From NCBI GenBank assembly GCA_947496355.1, contig CANMCO010000001.1, forward strand, positions 124,001-188,000: 64,000 bases of DNA, written 5' to 3'. Source of the stretch: an uncultured Aquimarina sp. GTDB taxonomy: Bacteria > Bacteroidota > Bacteroidia > Flavobacteriales > Flavobacteriaceae. The translations under genes and the position numbers were made by a program. Each line of letters begins with the position of its first letter. The stretch's first letter is position 1. This document shows positions 53,641 through 62,446 of the stretch, one piece after another. The notes under the pieces were generated by a model. It made no database searches and had not been told where the DNA came from. It saw nothing but the letters and a program-made list of their open reading frames with translations.

Positions 53641-54738
53641 ATGGAAGAAGAAAAAAAAGCTGTTTCAGAACAAAAGAAATCCTGCGTTAATTGCGGTGCA
53701 GAATTAAAATATAAGCCCGGTACAACAGAGATAAAATGTGAATATTGTGGTCATAAGGAAGCTATTGTCCCAAATCAAGACGGTTTTAAAGAATTAGAGC
53801 TTAAACCCTATCTTGATGAAATGGGTTCTCAATCTCATTCTGAAGAGATTATGATGTTGCACTGCAAAAATTGTGGCGCCAATCAACATATAGAAGAAAA
53901 TTATAAATCATTACATTGTGTGTATTGTACAATGCCATTGATTATAGAAGATGCGTATAAAGAAGATTGGATTTTACCTGGTGCTATACTTCCTTTTCAA
54001 TTTGATCAGAAAAAATCCCATCAAATATTTTCTAAATGGGTAAAAGGACTATGGTTTGCACCAAATAATTTAAAAAAGGCTGCTTTAGACCCTCAAAATA
54101 CTAAAGGACTGTATTTACCCTACTGGACTTTTGATGCGCAATTATATGCCTCCTATACAGGTCAAAGAGGCGATTATTATTATGTTGAAGTACCTTATAC
54201 TGCCAATGTAAATGGCAAATCGGTGAGAAGAACAAGACAAGAACGAAAAACAAGATGGACCCCAGTAAGTGGAAACATAAGTGGTTTTGTAGATGATACT
54301 TTGATTAAAGCATCTCATCAAAGAAAAAACCCAATTCCGTCCAAAATATCAAACTGGAAACTTGATGCTCTTGAAGCTTTTAACACAAGTTTTTTAGCAG
54401 GTTTTGTGACCGAAAAATATACTATTCCCTTAAAAGATGGTCATCTATCATCAACCAAAGAAGCAGAGAAAATTGCAACCTCCTGGGCCAGGCGAGATAT
54501 TGGTGGTGATACCCAACGGATAAATGGGATAGACATGAACTTAAGTGATCAAACTTTTAAGCATATTCTGTTGCCTGTATATATTAGTGCATACCGATAC
54601 AGTGGAAAGAAATTTAATTTCTTTATTAATGGCCAAACAGGTGCTATTTCTGGTAACAGGCCCTATTCTTTTTGGAAGATATTCTTTTTTGTGTTATTTA
54701 TAATTGCGCTTATATCTATCTTAGTATCGCTATCATAA
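53641..54738 (+). CDS. Double zinc-ribbon protein with C-terminal TM helix (YdjG-like)
   Basis: 365 residues. Two zinc ribbons, CVNCGAELKY ... CEYCGHKEA (about 15-40) and CKNCGANQHIEE ... CVYCTMP (about 78-100). Then a central domain rich in aromatic residues (GLYLPYWTFDAQLYASYTGQ) and a C-terminal TM helix (FFFVLFIIALISILVSL). Often labelled TFIIB-type zinc finger or PriA-like. With the upstream SPFH protein it matches the YdjG/YdjI pair of the Bacillus PspA system; no PspA gene is in the window. Confidence 0.85.
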   Translation: MEEEKKAVSEQKKSCVNCGAELKYKPGTTEIKCEYCGHKEAIVPNQDGFKELELKPYLDEMGSQSHSEEIMMLHCKNCGANQHIEENYKSLHCVYCTMPLIIEDAYKEDWILPGAILPFQFDQKKSHQIFSKWVKGLWFAPNNLKKAALDPQNTKGLYLPYWTFDAQLYASYTGQRGDYYYVEVPYTANVNGKSVRRTRQERKTRWTPVSGNISGFVDDTLIKASHQRKNPIPSKISNWKLDALEAFNTSFLAGFVTEKYTIPLKDGHLSSTKEAEKIATSWARRDIGGDTQRINGIDMNLSDQTFKHILLPVYISAYRYSGKKFNFFINGQTGAISGNRPYSFWKIFFFVLFIIALISILVSLS

Positions 54739-54747
54739 AAACAAAAA

Positions 54748-55245
54748 CTATTCTTTAACAGATCTTATGATTTCATAAACGGTCTGACTCATATCTGGAC
54801 ATAAGTTTTCCTTTACCAAAAGAGAAATTTCTTGATCTTTACCGAATTCTTTCTTTAGTAGATCAAAGTCAGTAACTGCAGCATTTCTAAACGCCAAAGT
54901 AATTTCTTGGCCAGCAGAAATCATATTTACGATCCCGGATCCCGAGCTCTTGATTGCTTTTACTATTACCTTAGTGGTGGCTTTATACTTTTTACCACAA
55001 ACATTAACATCTTTAGAAATATCCATTACAGATCCCAGCAAGTGTACTGTATTAGGGTCTATATAGTCCTGAGTATCTCCAAACTTAGGTTTTTGAACCT
55101 TTGGTTTCTCTTGCTTTGGTTCTTCCTTATTCGGTGTCTTGGCCACTACAATTTCAGATTTTGTACTGTCTTTTTCCTGTGCAACACTCTTTGACTTACA
55201 AGAAAAAATGGCCACAATAAATAAAAGGTATATTATCTTATTCAT
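54748..55245 (-). CDS. Lipoprotein, unknown function
   Basis: 165 residues: MNKIIYLLFIVAIFSC, lipobox Cys16, then a Lys/Glu/Pro-rich spacer (EEPKQEKPKVQKPKFG) and a compact domain of about 95 residues with two Cys (VNVCGKKYKA, NLCPDM). Family not recognised. Convergent with the zinc-ribbon gene. Confidence 0.72.
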   Translation of the reverse strand: MNKIIYLLFIVAIFSCKSKSVAQEKDSTKSEIVVAKTPNKEEPKQEKPKVQKPKFGDTQDYIDPNTVHLLGSVMDISKDVNVCGKKYKATTKVIVKAIKSSGSGIVNMISAGQEITLAFRNAAVTDFDLLKKEFGKDQEISLLVKENLCPDMSQTVYEIIRSVKE

Positions 55246-55259
55246 ATCGTTAAAATAAA

Positions 55260-55288
55260 AAAAGGAGTTGAAATTTTCAACTCCTTTT
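55260..55288 (-). terminator. Terminator of the T9SS cargo gene
   Basis: AAAAGGAGTTGAAA and TTTCAACTCCTTTT form a near-continuous 14-bp hairpin followed on the minus strand by T-rich sequence, 22 bases past the stop at 55310. Confidence 0.8.
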
Positions 55289-55309
55289 CTATATATTACT
55301 TATTCTAAA

Positions 55310-58300
55310 TTACTTTTTAATAATCTTAAAGCTTTCGTTAGTCGTCTTTCCTAAGACTTTTACAAAATAGAATCCTGGTGTAATGCTTGAGGCATTCCAC
55401 TCAAAACTAGCTCTAGAATCAATATCAGATCGTGTAAATACCAATTTACCTCTAATATCAAATATATTAACATTAACATTTTCTTGAATCTGTAAATCCT
55501 TAAAGTTAAATCTAAAAATATCTCTAGAAGGGTTAGGCCATACTACGGTACTCAATCTAGCGTCTACTGTAGTTAGTGGCTCAGCAATACTAGCAATTTC
55601 TGGTCCTGCAGGACCTCCGGCATCATCAATCATTCCATAGATCTGAAATACTTGATCCAAAGGATCTGTACCAAAAGCAACTGTAGATGCGGTCCAATCT
55701 ATAGCGCCCGTACCAAATAGATTGGCTTGATCTCTGAATTGTGAATTTTCACCTATTCCACCATTTTGAGAAGACCAGAACCATTGTGTATTATTAGGTC
55801 CAAATGCCAAATTAGCATAGACAGTTAGCCAGTAATTACCACTTTCTATAGACACAGCTTCAGGAAGTAGTAAATTAAGGTTAGTATCATTAGGTTCAGA
55901 AATAGGAACAATCTGTCCACTATTATACACTTCATCTCCTGGTACTCCACCATTATCTTCATAAATAATGATTGTAGCATTATTAAGCTCTGGAGAGTTA
56001 TTTGCTCCACCAAAAGCTACAATTCTTTCTAATGTCCAAGTATTTCCTTCGGGAACAGTGAAATCATCTGCTGATTGTGCCAATGCACCAAAATCAGTAA
56101 AAAACTGAGATGGTAATGACGTTGTAGAACCAGCGTTCTGATCATAAATTGCAACTTCAGAAATATTTATTGTAAATCCTTCTGCAACTTGTTCTTCTCC
56201 AGAAGTAGCAACAAGACTTATTGTTGTCTGCCCTAATGCTTCAGGTGTAAAAGAAAGTGAAATAGTATTACCATTTAATGTAGCAGTTACTAATTCTGGA
56301 TTTGTATTAGTGAATTCAACATTTATTGGATTTCCGTTAGATTGTACGAATAGATCAGTAATATCAACTTCGATATCTTCGCTATTTTCTCCTACCAATA
56401 AATCATCTAATAAATAAGCAACACTTAATGTAGATTCTGGTAATTCATTAAAAAGAGGGAATCTAGCACTGTATAACCCACTACCGTGAGCGGCAACTGC
56501 AATAAATCCGTCTTTACGAGTTTTTACCTCATCTGTTACAGCATTACCAATAGCAAATGGTTCTTTGATCCAACGTGTTCTTTCTCCGTTTAATCTATTT
56601 GCATAATATAATCCTGTACTAGTAGCTGCATATACTTTTTGTATTCTAGAACCTATAAATCCTTGACTACCTCCTAAAAACGCTGTACTTCGTACAGATG
56701 GTCCATTTCCTGTTCCATCAGCATTTTCTTCTAGGTTACCACTAATATTGGTCCATGTATCTCCTCCATTATCGGTAAGGAATAAACTTATAACCCCGTA
56801 ATTAGAAAAAGTAACAATAACTCTATCAGAATTTGAAGGGTCAACATTAATATCGTTTACAAAACCAGTTGGTAACCCTTTTCCTGCAGAGATATCTACA
56901 ACTTCCTGATTATCAAGATTAGCATTATCCATTCTGTATACACCTCCAGCATTTGTACCATAATATAATCTGTTTGCAACCGGATAATCAGATACATCTA
57001 AAGAAGAAATAGAAGTTCCTGCCGGAGTATCTGTATTTGGTAAATTTACCCAGTTTACTGTTGCAAAAGCATTAGAAAACAAAGGAATTTCATCTAAATC
57101 ATTATTTCTCCATATTCTATTCCCAGCAGGCATATACATAATGTTATCATTATTAGGATCTAGAATAAATGGAGCAACAAATCCAAGACCATTAGCTCCT
57201 GCAGGTCTTACTCTAGTAAATGATTCAAATTCGCCAGCCTCATCAAAGTTAAATCTATATACGTTTCCTCTTTGAGAAGATACATATCTTGTTCTTCCTC
57301 CGTCTGCAATAGCATTATAAGAACCATCACCTCCAAAGTCTTCTACCCAAGTAGCATCACTATCTGTAGAATTAGTAAACCAAGTACCATTATCCTGAAA
57401 ACCTGCCACTAAATCGTCTGAATTAGCATCTGGATCAAAAGATACATGATATGGTTGTGTAGTTACATACCCATTGTTAAGAGAAATCCAGTCAACTGGT
57501 TCCTCTGCAGAAGTGGATGTTGTAATATCTTCTGTAACAAATACACCTCCATCATTACCCGATAATACTTTATTTGGGTTTGAAGGATAGAAAAGAAGTT
57601 CGTGCTGATCTGGATGTTGTTCTGGATAAACACTTACATTGTTTAATGGTGAATATCCTGCGATCCAGCTTTCTTGTCCTGCCGGAGTAGTAAATCCAGT
57701 TGTTGATCTGTATATATTTGTTCCTCCAACAAACATTAAATTAGGATCTGCCGGGCTAACCTTTACGATCATATTGTATCCTCCTTGAAGGTTTAAATTT
57801 CCAACTCTTCCGCCTATAGCAGTAGGAAGATTAGCACTAAGATCGGTCCATGCTTCTTCTGCAGTAGCATCATATTTTAATAAGAATGCTGGTCCGCCAT
57901 CACTTAGGTTTTGTGTAAAGAAATACACTTGATTTTCATTAGAAGGATTAATTCCCATTACAGATCTACCATAATCGGCTGGCAAAAATTCTGGAGTAAT
58001 TTCTGTCCATGTATCCCCGTCTGTTGATGTAAAGTATCCATTGTTAGGATCTCCACCAGAATCAATTGTTGCATAAATCTGTCCTGTAGAAGTAACGGCT
58101 ACCTCTGCAGTATTATCAAATCCACCTGCAAGTACTTCTTCAAAAGAGTTACCATCATCCTGAGATCTATGTACCCCATTAAAAGTACCAAGGTAGATAT
58201 CACCGTTGGTAGGATTGATTACAATAGAATTAATAAGATCAAATGGTGAAAATGCGCTTATGTTATCATCATTAGTAGCATCAAGAAGTCTCCATGTTCT

Positions 58301-58990
58301 ACCTCCGTTTAGAGATTTGTAAACTCCGGTACCTTGATAAAAAGCACCACCTGCTCCTGCAGAGTTACCAAAACGTTCTCCAGAGCCATAATACCAAACT
58401 CTATGTTTTCCTGGTCTTGGATCCTGAACGATACAGGTAATACTTGGTGATTGTCTACGATTAGTAACTTTTTTCCAAGTTTCTCCACCGTTTGTAGAAC
58501 GCCATAATCCACCAGAAACTCCTCCGGCAAGGATTACATTTTCATTAGTGCGATCAATAGCAAGTGCTCTTGTTCTACCTCCTACATTAAAAGGACCTCT
58601 GTTCTTCCAAAAAGAAAAACGACTAGCTTTTGAAGATTTGGCTGCATTGGCAACCAATTGTTTTGAATCATTTCCTACCGGAATTTTTTCAGAAAACTGA
58701 AGCTCTGCCTCTCTGATTCCAGATGGGATTTTGCCTGTTTTCGGATCTTTGAATCGACCAAACTCGAAGTCCATTCTGTCAATGGCATTGTCACCAACAG
58801 GAGTTACCTTAGTTTCCTTAGGTCCAGATTCACTGTCATAAATTTTAGATTGTTTGTAAAGTGCATGACCTTTAACAGGTTCATCTGCAGTTGTTTTAAG
58901 TTGTGTGTTTTGCGCATTTACCGAAGTGATTGCCCCCAACAGTACAACTGCCCAAACGTAGCGTTTGGGAGAGAATAATAATGTTTTCAT
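55310..58990 (-). CDS. Secreted sortilin/BNR-repeat protein with T9SS type A sorting domain
   Basis: 1226 residues. Signal peptide (MKTLLFSPKRYVWAVVLLGA then ITSVNAQ), a long seven-bladed-propeller region (about 120-870) with many Asp-box repeats (STNGGETWKK, SLNGGRTWRL, TDNGGDTW), an Ig-like region (about 880-980), a jelly-roll-like segment (about 1000-1130) and a C-terminal type A sorting domain (VWPNPSRDIFRFNF ... GFYFVKVLG ... KIIKK). The Ser/Gly-rich propeller resembles VPS10/sortilin and GH74-like proteins, but no catalytic Asp pair could be established. Exported by T9SS and probably attached to the cell surface. TAGATTTG (minus strand, 59017-59024) is a likely -7 box. Confidence 0.92.
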   Translation of the reverse strand: MKTLLFSPKRYVWAVVLLGAITSVNAQNTQLKTTADEPVKGHALYKQSKIYDSESGPKETKVTPVGDNAIDRMDFEFGRFKDPKTGKIPSGIREAELQFSEKIPVGNDSKQLVANAAKSSKASRFSFWKNRGPFNVGGRTRALAIDRTNENVILAGGVSGGLWRSTNGGETWKKVTNRRQSPSITCIVQDPRPGKHRVWYYGSGERFGNSAGAGGAFYQGTGVYKSLNGGRTWRLLDATNDDNISAFSPFDLINSIVINPTNGDIYLGTFNGVHRSQDDGNSFEEVLAGGFDNTAEVAVTSTGQIYATIDSGGDPNNGYFTSTDGDTWTEITPEFLPADYGRSVMGINPSNENQVYFFTQNLSDGGPAFLLKYDATAEEAWTDLSANLPTAIGGRVGNLNLQGGYNMIVKVSPADPNLMFVGGTNIYRSTTGFTTPAGQESWIAGYSPLNNVSVYPEQHPDQHELLFYPSNPNKVLSGNDGGVFVTEDITTSTSAEEPVDWISLNNGYVTTQPYHVSFDPDANSDDLVAGFQDNGTWFTNSTDSDATWVEDFGGDGSYNAIADGGRTRYVSSQRGNVYRFNFDEAGEFESFTRVRPAGANGLGFVAPFILDPNNDNIMYMPAGNRIWRNNDLDEIPLFSNAFATVNWVNLPNTDTPAGTSISSLDVSDYPVANRLYYGTNAGGVYRMDNANLDNQEVVDISAGKGLPTGFVNDINVDPSNSDRVIVTFSNYGVISLFLTDNGGDTWTNISGNLEENADGTGNGPSVRSTAFLGGSQGFIGSRIQKVYAATSTGLYYANRLNGERTRWIKEPFAIGNAVTDEVKTRKDGFIAVAAHGSGLYSARFPLFNELPESTLSVAYLLDDLLVGENSEDIEVDITDLFVQSNGNPINVEFTNTNPELVTATLNGNTISLSFTPEALGQTTISLVATSGEEQVAEGFTINISEVAIYDQNAGSTTSLPSQFFTDFGALAQSADDFTVPEGNTWTLERIVAFGGANNSPELNNATIIIYEDNGGVPGDEVYNSGQIVPISEPNDTNLNLLLPEAVSIESGNYWLTVYANLAFGPNNTQWFWSSQNGGIGENSQFRDQANLFGTGAIDWTASTVAFGTDPLDQVFQIYGMIDDAGGPAGPEIASIAEPLTTVDARLSTVVWPNPSRDIFRFNFKDLQIQENVNVNIFDIRGKLVFTRSDIDSRASFEWNASSITPGFYFVKVLGKTTNESFKIIKK

Positions 58991-59075
58991 TTTAAAGCTG
59001 ATTTGTGAGTAATTCGCAAATCTAACTTAAATTTTTCAAAATTTTTCTTAAAATTTAGGGAAATATACCATTTTA

Positions 59076-59450
59076 TTACTTTTTCTCTAAAATAACCTCT
59101 AAATTTTCTGTAATTACATGACAAACATCTTCATCAACTATAACAGGCTCACTAGTAAATGTATTATACCCATCTTTACTAACCATAATTGTATATGATC
59201 CTGTGCGTTCATGAGCACCTACAAAGCTATTTGAGCCAGTAAAACTTTCTAATGTTTCAGTATATTCACCATCTGTTGCAATAACAGTAACTCCTTCTGT
59301 TAACGCCGCTCCTCCAATACCATCTTTTACCAATATTTCAAGCCCAGGTCTAGCCTCTTCTGTACAAAAAATCGGGTCCTGTGTTTTATCATCATCATTA
59401 CTGCATGCTCCTGATGCTATTAAAGCGACAATTAAAAAAAACTTTTTCAT
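59076..59450 (-). CDS. Lipoprotein with carboxypeptidase-regulatory-like domain
   Basis: 124 residues: MKKFFLIVALIASGAC, lipobox Cys16, then DDDK and one Ig-like carboxypeptidase regulatory domain (RPGLEILVKDGIGGAALTEG, ERTGSYTIMVSKDGYNTFTS) ending in EVILEKK. Probably surface- or outer-membrane-anchored; function unknown. Same strand as the T9SS gene, 85 bases upstream of its start. Confidence 0.78.
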   Translation of the reverse strand: MKKFFLIVALIASGACSNDDDKTQDPIFCTEEARPGLEILVKDGIGGAALTEGVTVIATDGEYTETLESFTGSNSFVGAHERTGSYTIMVSKDGYNTFTSEPVIVDEDVCHVITENLEVILEKK

Positions 59451-59528
59451 TTGTTTAAATTTATGATCTATTTCCTTTTACTATGTTATTAGATGCATTT
59501 TAAATCTTATGGTTGCGTTTTTTAACTT

Positions 59529-60914
59529 TTATGAGATGTATTCTCTATATACTGCGATGGGAAAAAGGGCAGTCCATCCACAAAAATCTTTTTTTGAAGG
59601 CATTCCGTATGAAACTAAATCTGGCGAATAATTTTCCCAGAAGGTATTGGTCATTTCAAAAACTTCTGCAACAGATTTATAGGTTTTTTGTGCAAGTCGT
59701 TTTGCCAACGCATCCTCACCACAAACTGTTAACCCTTTTAAAACCATATATGATGTTGGTGCCCAAACGCCTCCACGCCAATAGTCACCCCATCCTTTAT
59801 AGTCTGGGTCATCTGCAGAAAGTGCAGGTAATGGTGTACGTCTTCCAAATTCCTTTGGGTTTTCGAGATGGGATAAAAACCTTTTCATCTTATCTTTAGG
59901 AACGACTTTCCCTAAAAGTGCCCAGTACATTCCTATATGTTTTCGCGGAATCTGTTTTCCAAAACCTAAATCATAGTATATACTATCTTCTTCGTTCCAG
60001 CAATGTTCATTAACGGCTTTAGAAATTTTACTATGAATAGAATTATAATTTTCTATATCGCTTAATTCTTCAATCTCTGTGGCAATAGTTTTGAGTTGAT
60101 CAGCAAACATGGCCATTTGGCAAGAAAAATCCACCAATCTGCCTTGTTTATTCCATACTCCTTGCAAAGTTTTTGGATATTCTGTTATAAAATAATTCAG
60201 ACGGTCATCACTACTGGCATTCATCTCACCTATCTTATCTCCTAGCTCATGATGTGTTAATCCATTTCCATCATTATCCCACCCAACGGGATATCGCTGA
60301 ATATTGTCCATACCCATCCCTAGCGTATCCGCATAAAATAAATGGTCATCCCCCTGATACGTCTTTACTAGAAACTCAAAATTCATTTTTAGGATTGGGT
60401 ATACTTTCTGCAGTCGCTCTTTATCATTAGATACCGAATATATTTCTAACTCTGCAAATGCCAATAATGGTGGGTTTATAGAAACCGGATGATTTTTTGA
60501 CCAAAGTGGTGATCCATCTTGTCTATATTCTCTACAGATGTAGCCATCTTCTTCTATTTGATCATAAAAATTGTCGAGTGCTTGATATACAGGAAGTTCA
60601 TCCAGATGATATTTTGCAAAGCACACCATAAAACACGTGTCCCAAAGAAAAATATTCTCAGAAAAAGCAGCATCAATAAATGGTTTTTTAAAGAATTCCT
60701 CTGTATCTCCTCCTCTAATCTTTGATTTCGTGATTTCCAAAGCTCGATTATACATACGCTTTGACAACTCTGGTGTCACCTCAAATACTGATGGACAATC
60801 TTCTTTCTGTTTTGGTGTAGAAATTTCTGTTTCGGATGTACATCTGTACATTCCTGCAACGCCTAATGTGCCAACTGCCACACCAAGCTTTTTTGAAAAC
60901 TCTCTTCTTTTCAT
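59529..60914 (-). CDS. MGH1-like/GH63-type glycoside hydrolase, lipoprotein
   Basis: 461 residues. N-terminus MKRREFSKKLGVAVGTLGVA then GMYRC combines an RR Tat-like motif with a lipobox Cys24. The body is an alpha/alpha-barrel with NIFLWDTCFM, SPLWSKNHPVSINPPLLAFA, MNASSDDRLNYFITEYPKTL and WRGGVWAPTSYMVLKGL, the pattern of MGH1-like / trehalase-like glucosidases. Likely periplasmic or surface glucosidase on alpha-glucan or trehalose-like substrates; exact specificity not readable. Single gene without a PUL. Confidence 0.82.
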   Translation of the reverse strand: MKRREFSKKLGVAVGTLGVAGMYRCTSETEISTPKQKEDCPSVFEVTPELSKRMYNRALEITKSKIRGGDTEEFFKKPFIDAAFSENIFLWDTCFMVCFAKYHLDELPVYQALDNFYDQIEEDGYICREYRQDGSPLWSKNHPVSINPPLLAFAELEIYSVSNDKERLQKVYPILKMNFEFLVKTYQGDDHLFYADTLGMGMDNIQRYPVGWDNDGNGLTHHELGDKIGEMNASSDDRLNYFITEYPKTLQGVWNKQGRLVDFSCQMAMFADQLKTIATEIEELSDIENYNSIHSKISKAVNEHCWNEEDSIYYDLGFGKQIPRKHIGMYWALLGKVVPKDKMKRFLSHLENPKEFGRRTPLPALSADDPDYKGWGDYWRGGVWAPTSYMVLKGLTVCGEDALAKRLAQKTYKSVAEVFEMTNTFWENYSPDLVSYGMPSKKDFCGWTALFPIAVYREYIS

Positions 60915-60992
60915 AAGCCCTTTAATTTTTAGAAAGTTACATAATTGATAGTATTTGGCAAAAAGTACTCTCCTGCCAATTCATAAAGAAAG

Positions 60993-62339
60993 TCACATTT
61001 GTTCTACCAGGGTTACTTTATTAATCTCAACACTAATCGCCTTCAAATAATTTTGTATTTCTTGCGGAGTAGTTAAGATTTTAGGTTTATTTGAAATTTC
61101 AATCTTATTTTTAATCAAAAATTCCATTATATCTAAAAGTGTAATTCCGAATTCAGCTTCTTCATTTTCAAAAAAACCTCTTTTATATTTTACATCAGAT
61201 GACATACCGAGTAACTTAAATTCTTTATTTAAGATAGGTGTTCCGTTATCTTCATGTAATAATTTTGCGTTTATTTCTATTCTATTTCCGCTTCTATTGC
61301 CATTTTCATCATTTACCCTTAAAGAAGGCTGGATAATATTTCCTTTTTTCACAATAAAAAACTCTTCACTAATTCTTGGAATAAAAATAGAATCATTAAC
61401 ATTAATATATCCTTTGGTCATTCCCGAAACTGCTATAAAATCTTTTGATGCGGACTTTACTTTTAGCAAGGCAAGGTTATTTTTAGGATCAATATCAACT
61501 ATTTCAGTTGCTAGATACTCTCCATTACAGTTCTTAATTTTAAGACTATCCGCATCTTCAATAATATGTGCCGCGGATAAAATATAGCTAGGATGAATGA
61601 AAAAACCAGCTCCTCTTTCTCTGTAAATTTTGTAATCTACCGTAAGCTCTGGAGAGTTATTGTCTTTTCTAATTTTTTGAACATAATTAAACGCTTCAAC
61701 ATTACCATTCTTTATAGATTTTGACATCCATTCATTACCTAATTCATGATTCTTTCTTATTGCTTTTCCGTTTAAATATGATTGTGCAACTATATATTGA
61801 GAATCACCGTTCCCTCTCCTTGCCGCTTCCAGAAAATGTGGGAATGCAGATTCATTCATTGCTTTGATGGCATACATATTTTGAGAACCTATAAAACCTC
61901 TTTTAACTTCTAAAAAAGTTGGAATTTGCGATGTACTTGTCACCTTAGAAGAATCTATACCCAAAAAAGCCAACTTAAGTAAGGAATGCATATCATTGTC
62001 TCTGTAGGCCCCTAATCTATAATACTCCAGCGCCTGTTTTTTAAAATAATCAGCTTTTTTAAAAACTGCTCGGAGATCAAAAGACTCTTCTTCATAAGCC
62101 TTACTTAATCCCATGCAATGATCCGCCAACTGCCTATTGCTAATATTATAATACTTAATTAATTTTTTAAGCTGTTTTTTTCCTTTTTTATCTCCGGATT
62201 CAATCTTAAGCAAGACTTGAACAGTTGCATTTTCTAAAACATACTCATCATTATTTTGAGAAAAGGCACCACTACTTACCAATAAACAAATTGAGCATGT
62301 GCAAAATATTTTGAAAATATATAACTCCTTAATTTTCAT
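60993..62339 (-). CDS. Trypsin-fold (S1C-like) protein with Sel1-like repeats, probable pseudoprotease
   Basis: 448 residues. Signal peptide to about residue 27 (GAFSQ), helical Sel1/TPR-like repeats at about 60-215 (RRGNGDSQYIVAQSYLNGKA, EWMSKSIKNGNVEAFNYV), then a trypsin-like domain at about 240-400. The His box is intact (YILSAAHII, His258), but the Asp position reads NNLALLKV (Asn288) and the nucleophile motif reads EDNGTP (Asn365 where GxSGxP is expected; codon AAC). Two of three catalytic residues are therefore missing. Probably a non-proteolytic binding protein in the periplasm. Confidence 0.78.
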   Translation of the reverse strand: MKIKELYIFKIFCTCSICLLVSSGAFSQNNDEYVLENATVQVLLKIESGDKKGKKQLKKLIKYYNISNRQLADHCMGLSKAYEEESFDLRAVFKKADYFKKQALEYYRLGAYRDNDMHSLLKLAFLGIDSSKVTSTSQIPTFLEVKRGFIGSQNMYAIKAMNESAFPHFLEAARRGNGDSQYIVAQSYLNGKAIRKNHELGNEWMSKSIKNGNVEAFNYVQKIRKDNNSPELTVDYKIYRERGAGFFIHPSYILSAAHIIEDADSLKIKNCNGEYLATEIVDIDPKNNLALLKVKSASKDFIAVSGMTKGYINVNDSIFIPRISEEFFIVKKGNIIQPSLRVNDENGNRSGNRIEINAKLLHEDNGTPILNKEFKLLGMSSDVKYKRGFFENEEAEFGITLLDIMEFLIKNKIEISNKPKILTTPQEIQNYLKAISVEINKVTLVEQM

Positions 62340-62387
62340 CAGATCACATTATTTATTTTTTACAAATATGCAGGAATTTTACTCAAC

Positions 62388-62416
62388 AAAAAAAGCATCC
62401 CTTTCGAGATGCTTTT
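62388..62416 (-). terminator. Terminator of the aldehyde dehydrogenase gene
   Basis: AAAAGCATC (62391-62399) and GATGCTTTT (62408-62416) with an A7 run giving a T-tract on the minus strand, 30 bases past the stop. Confidence 0.82.
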
Positions 62417-62446
62417 AACTAATTTTTAATCAGAAGTTAGCACTTA

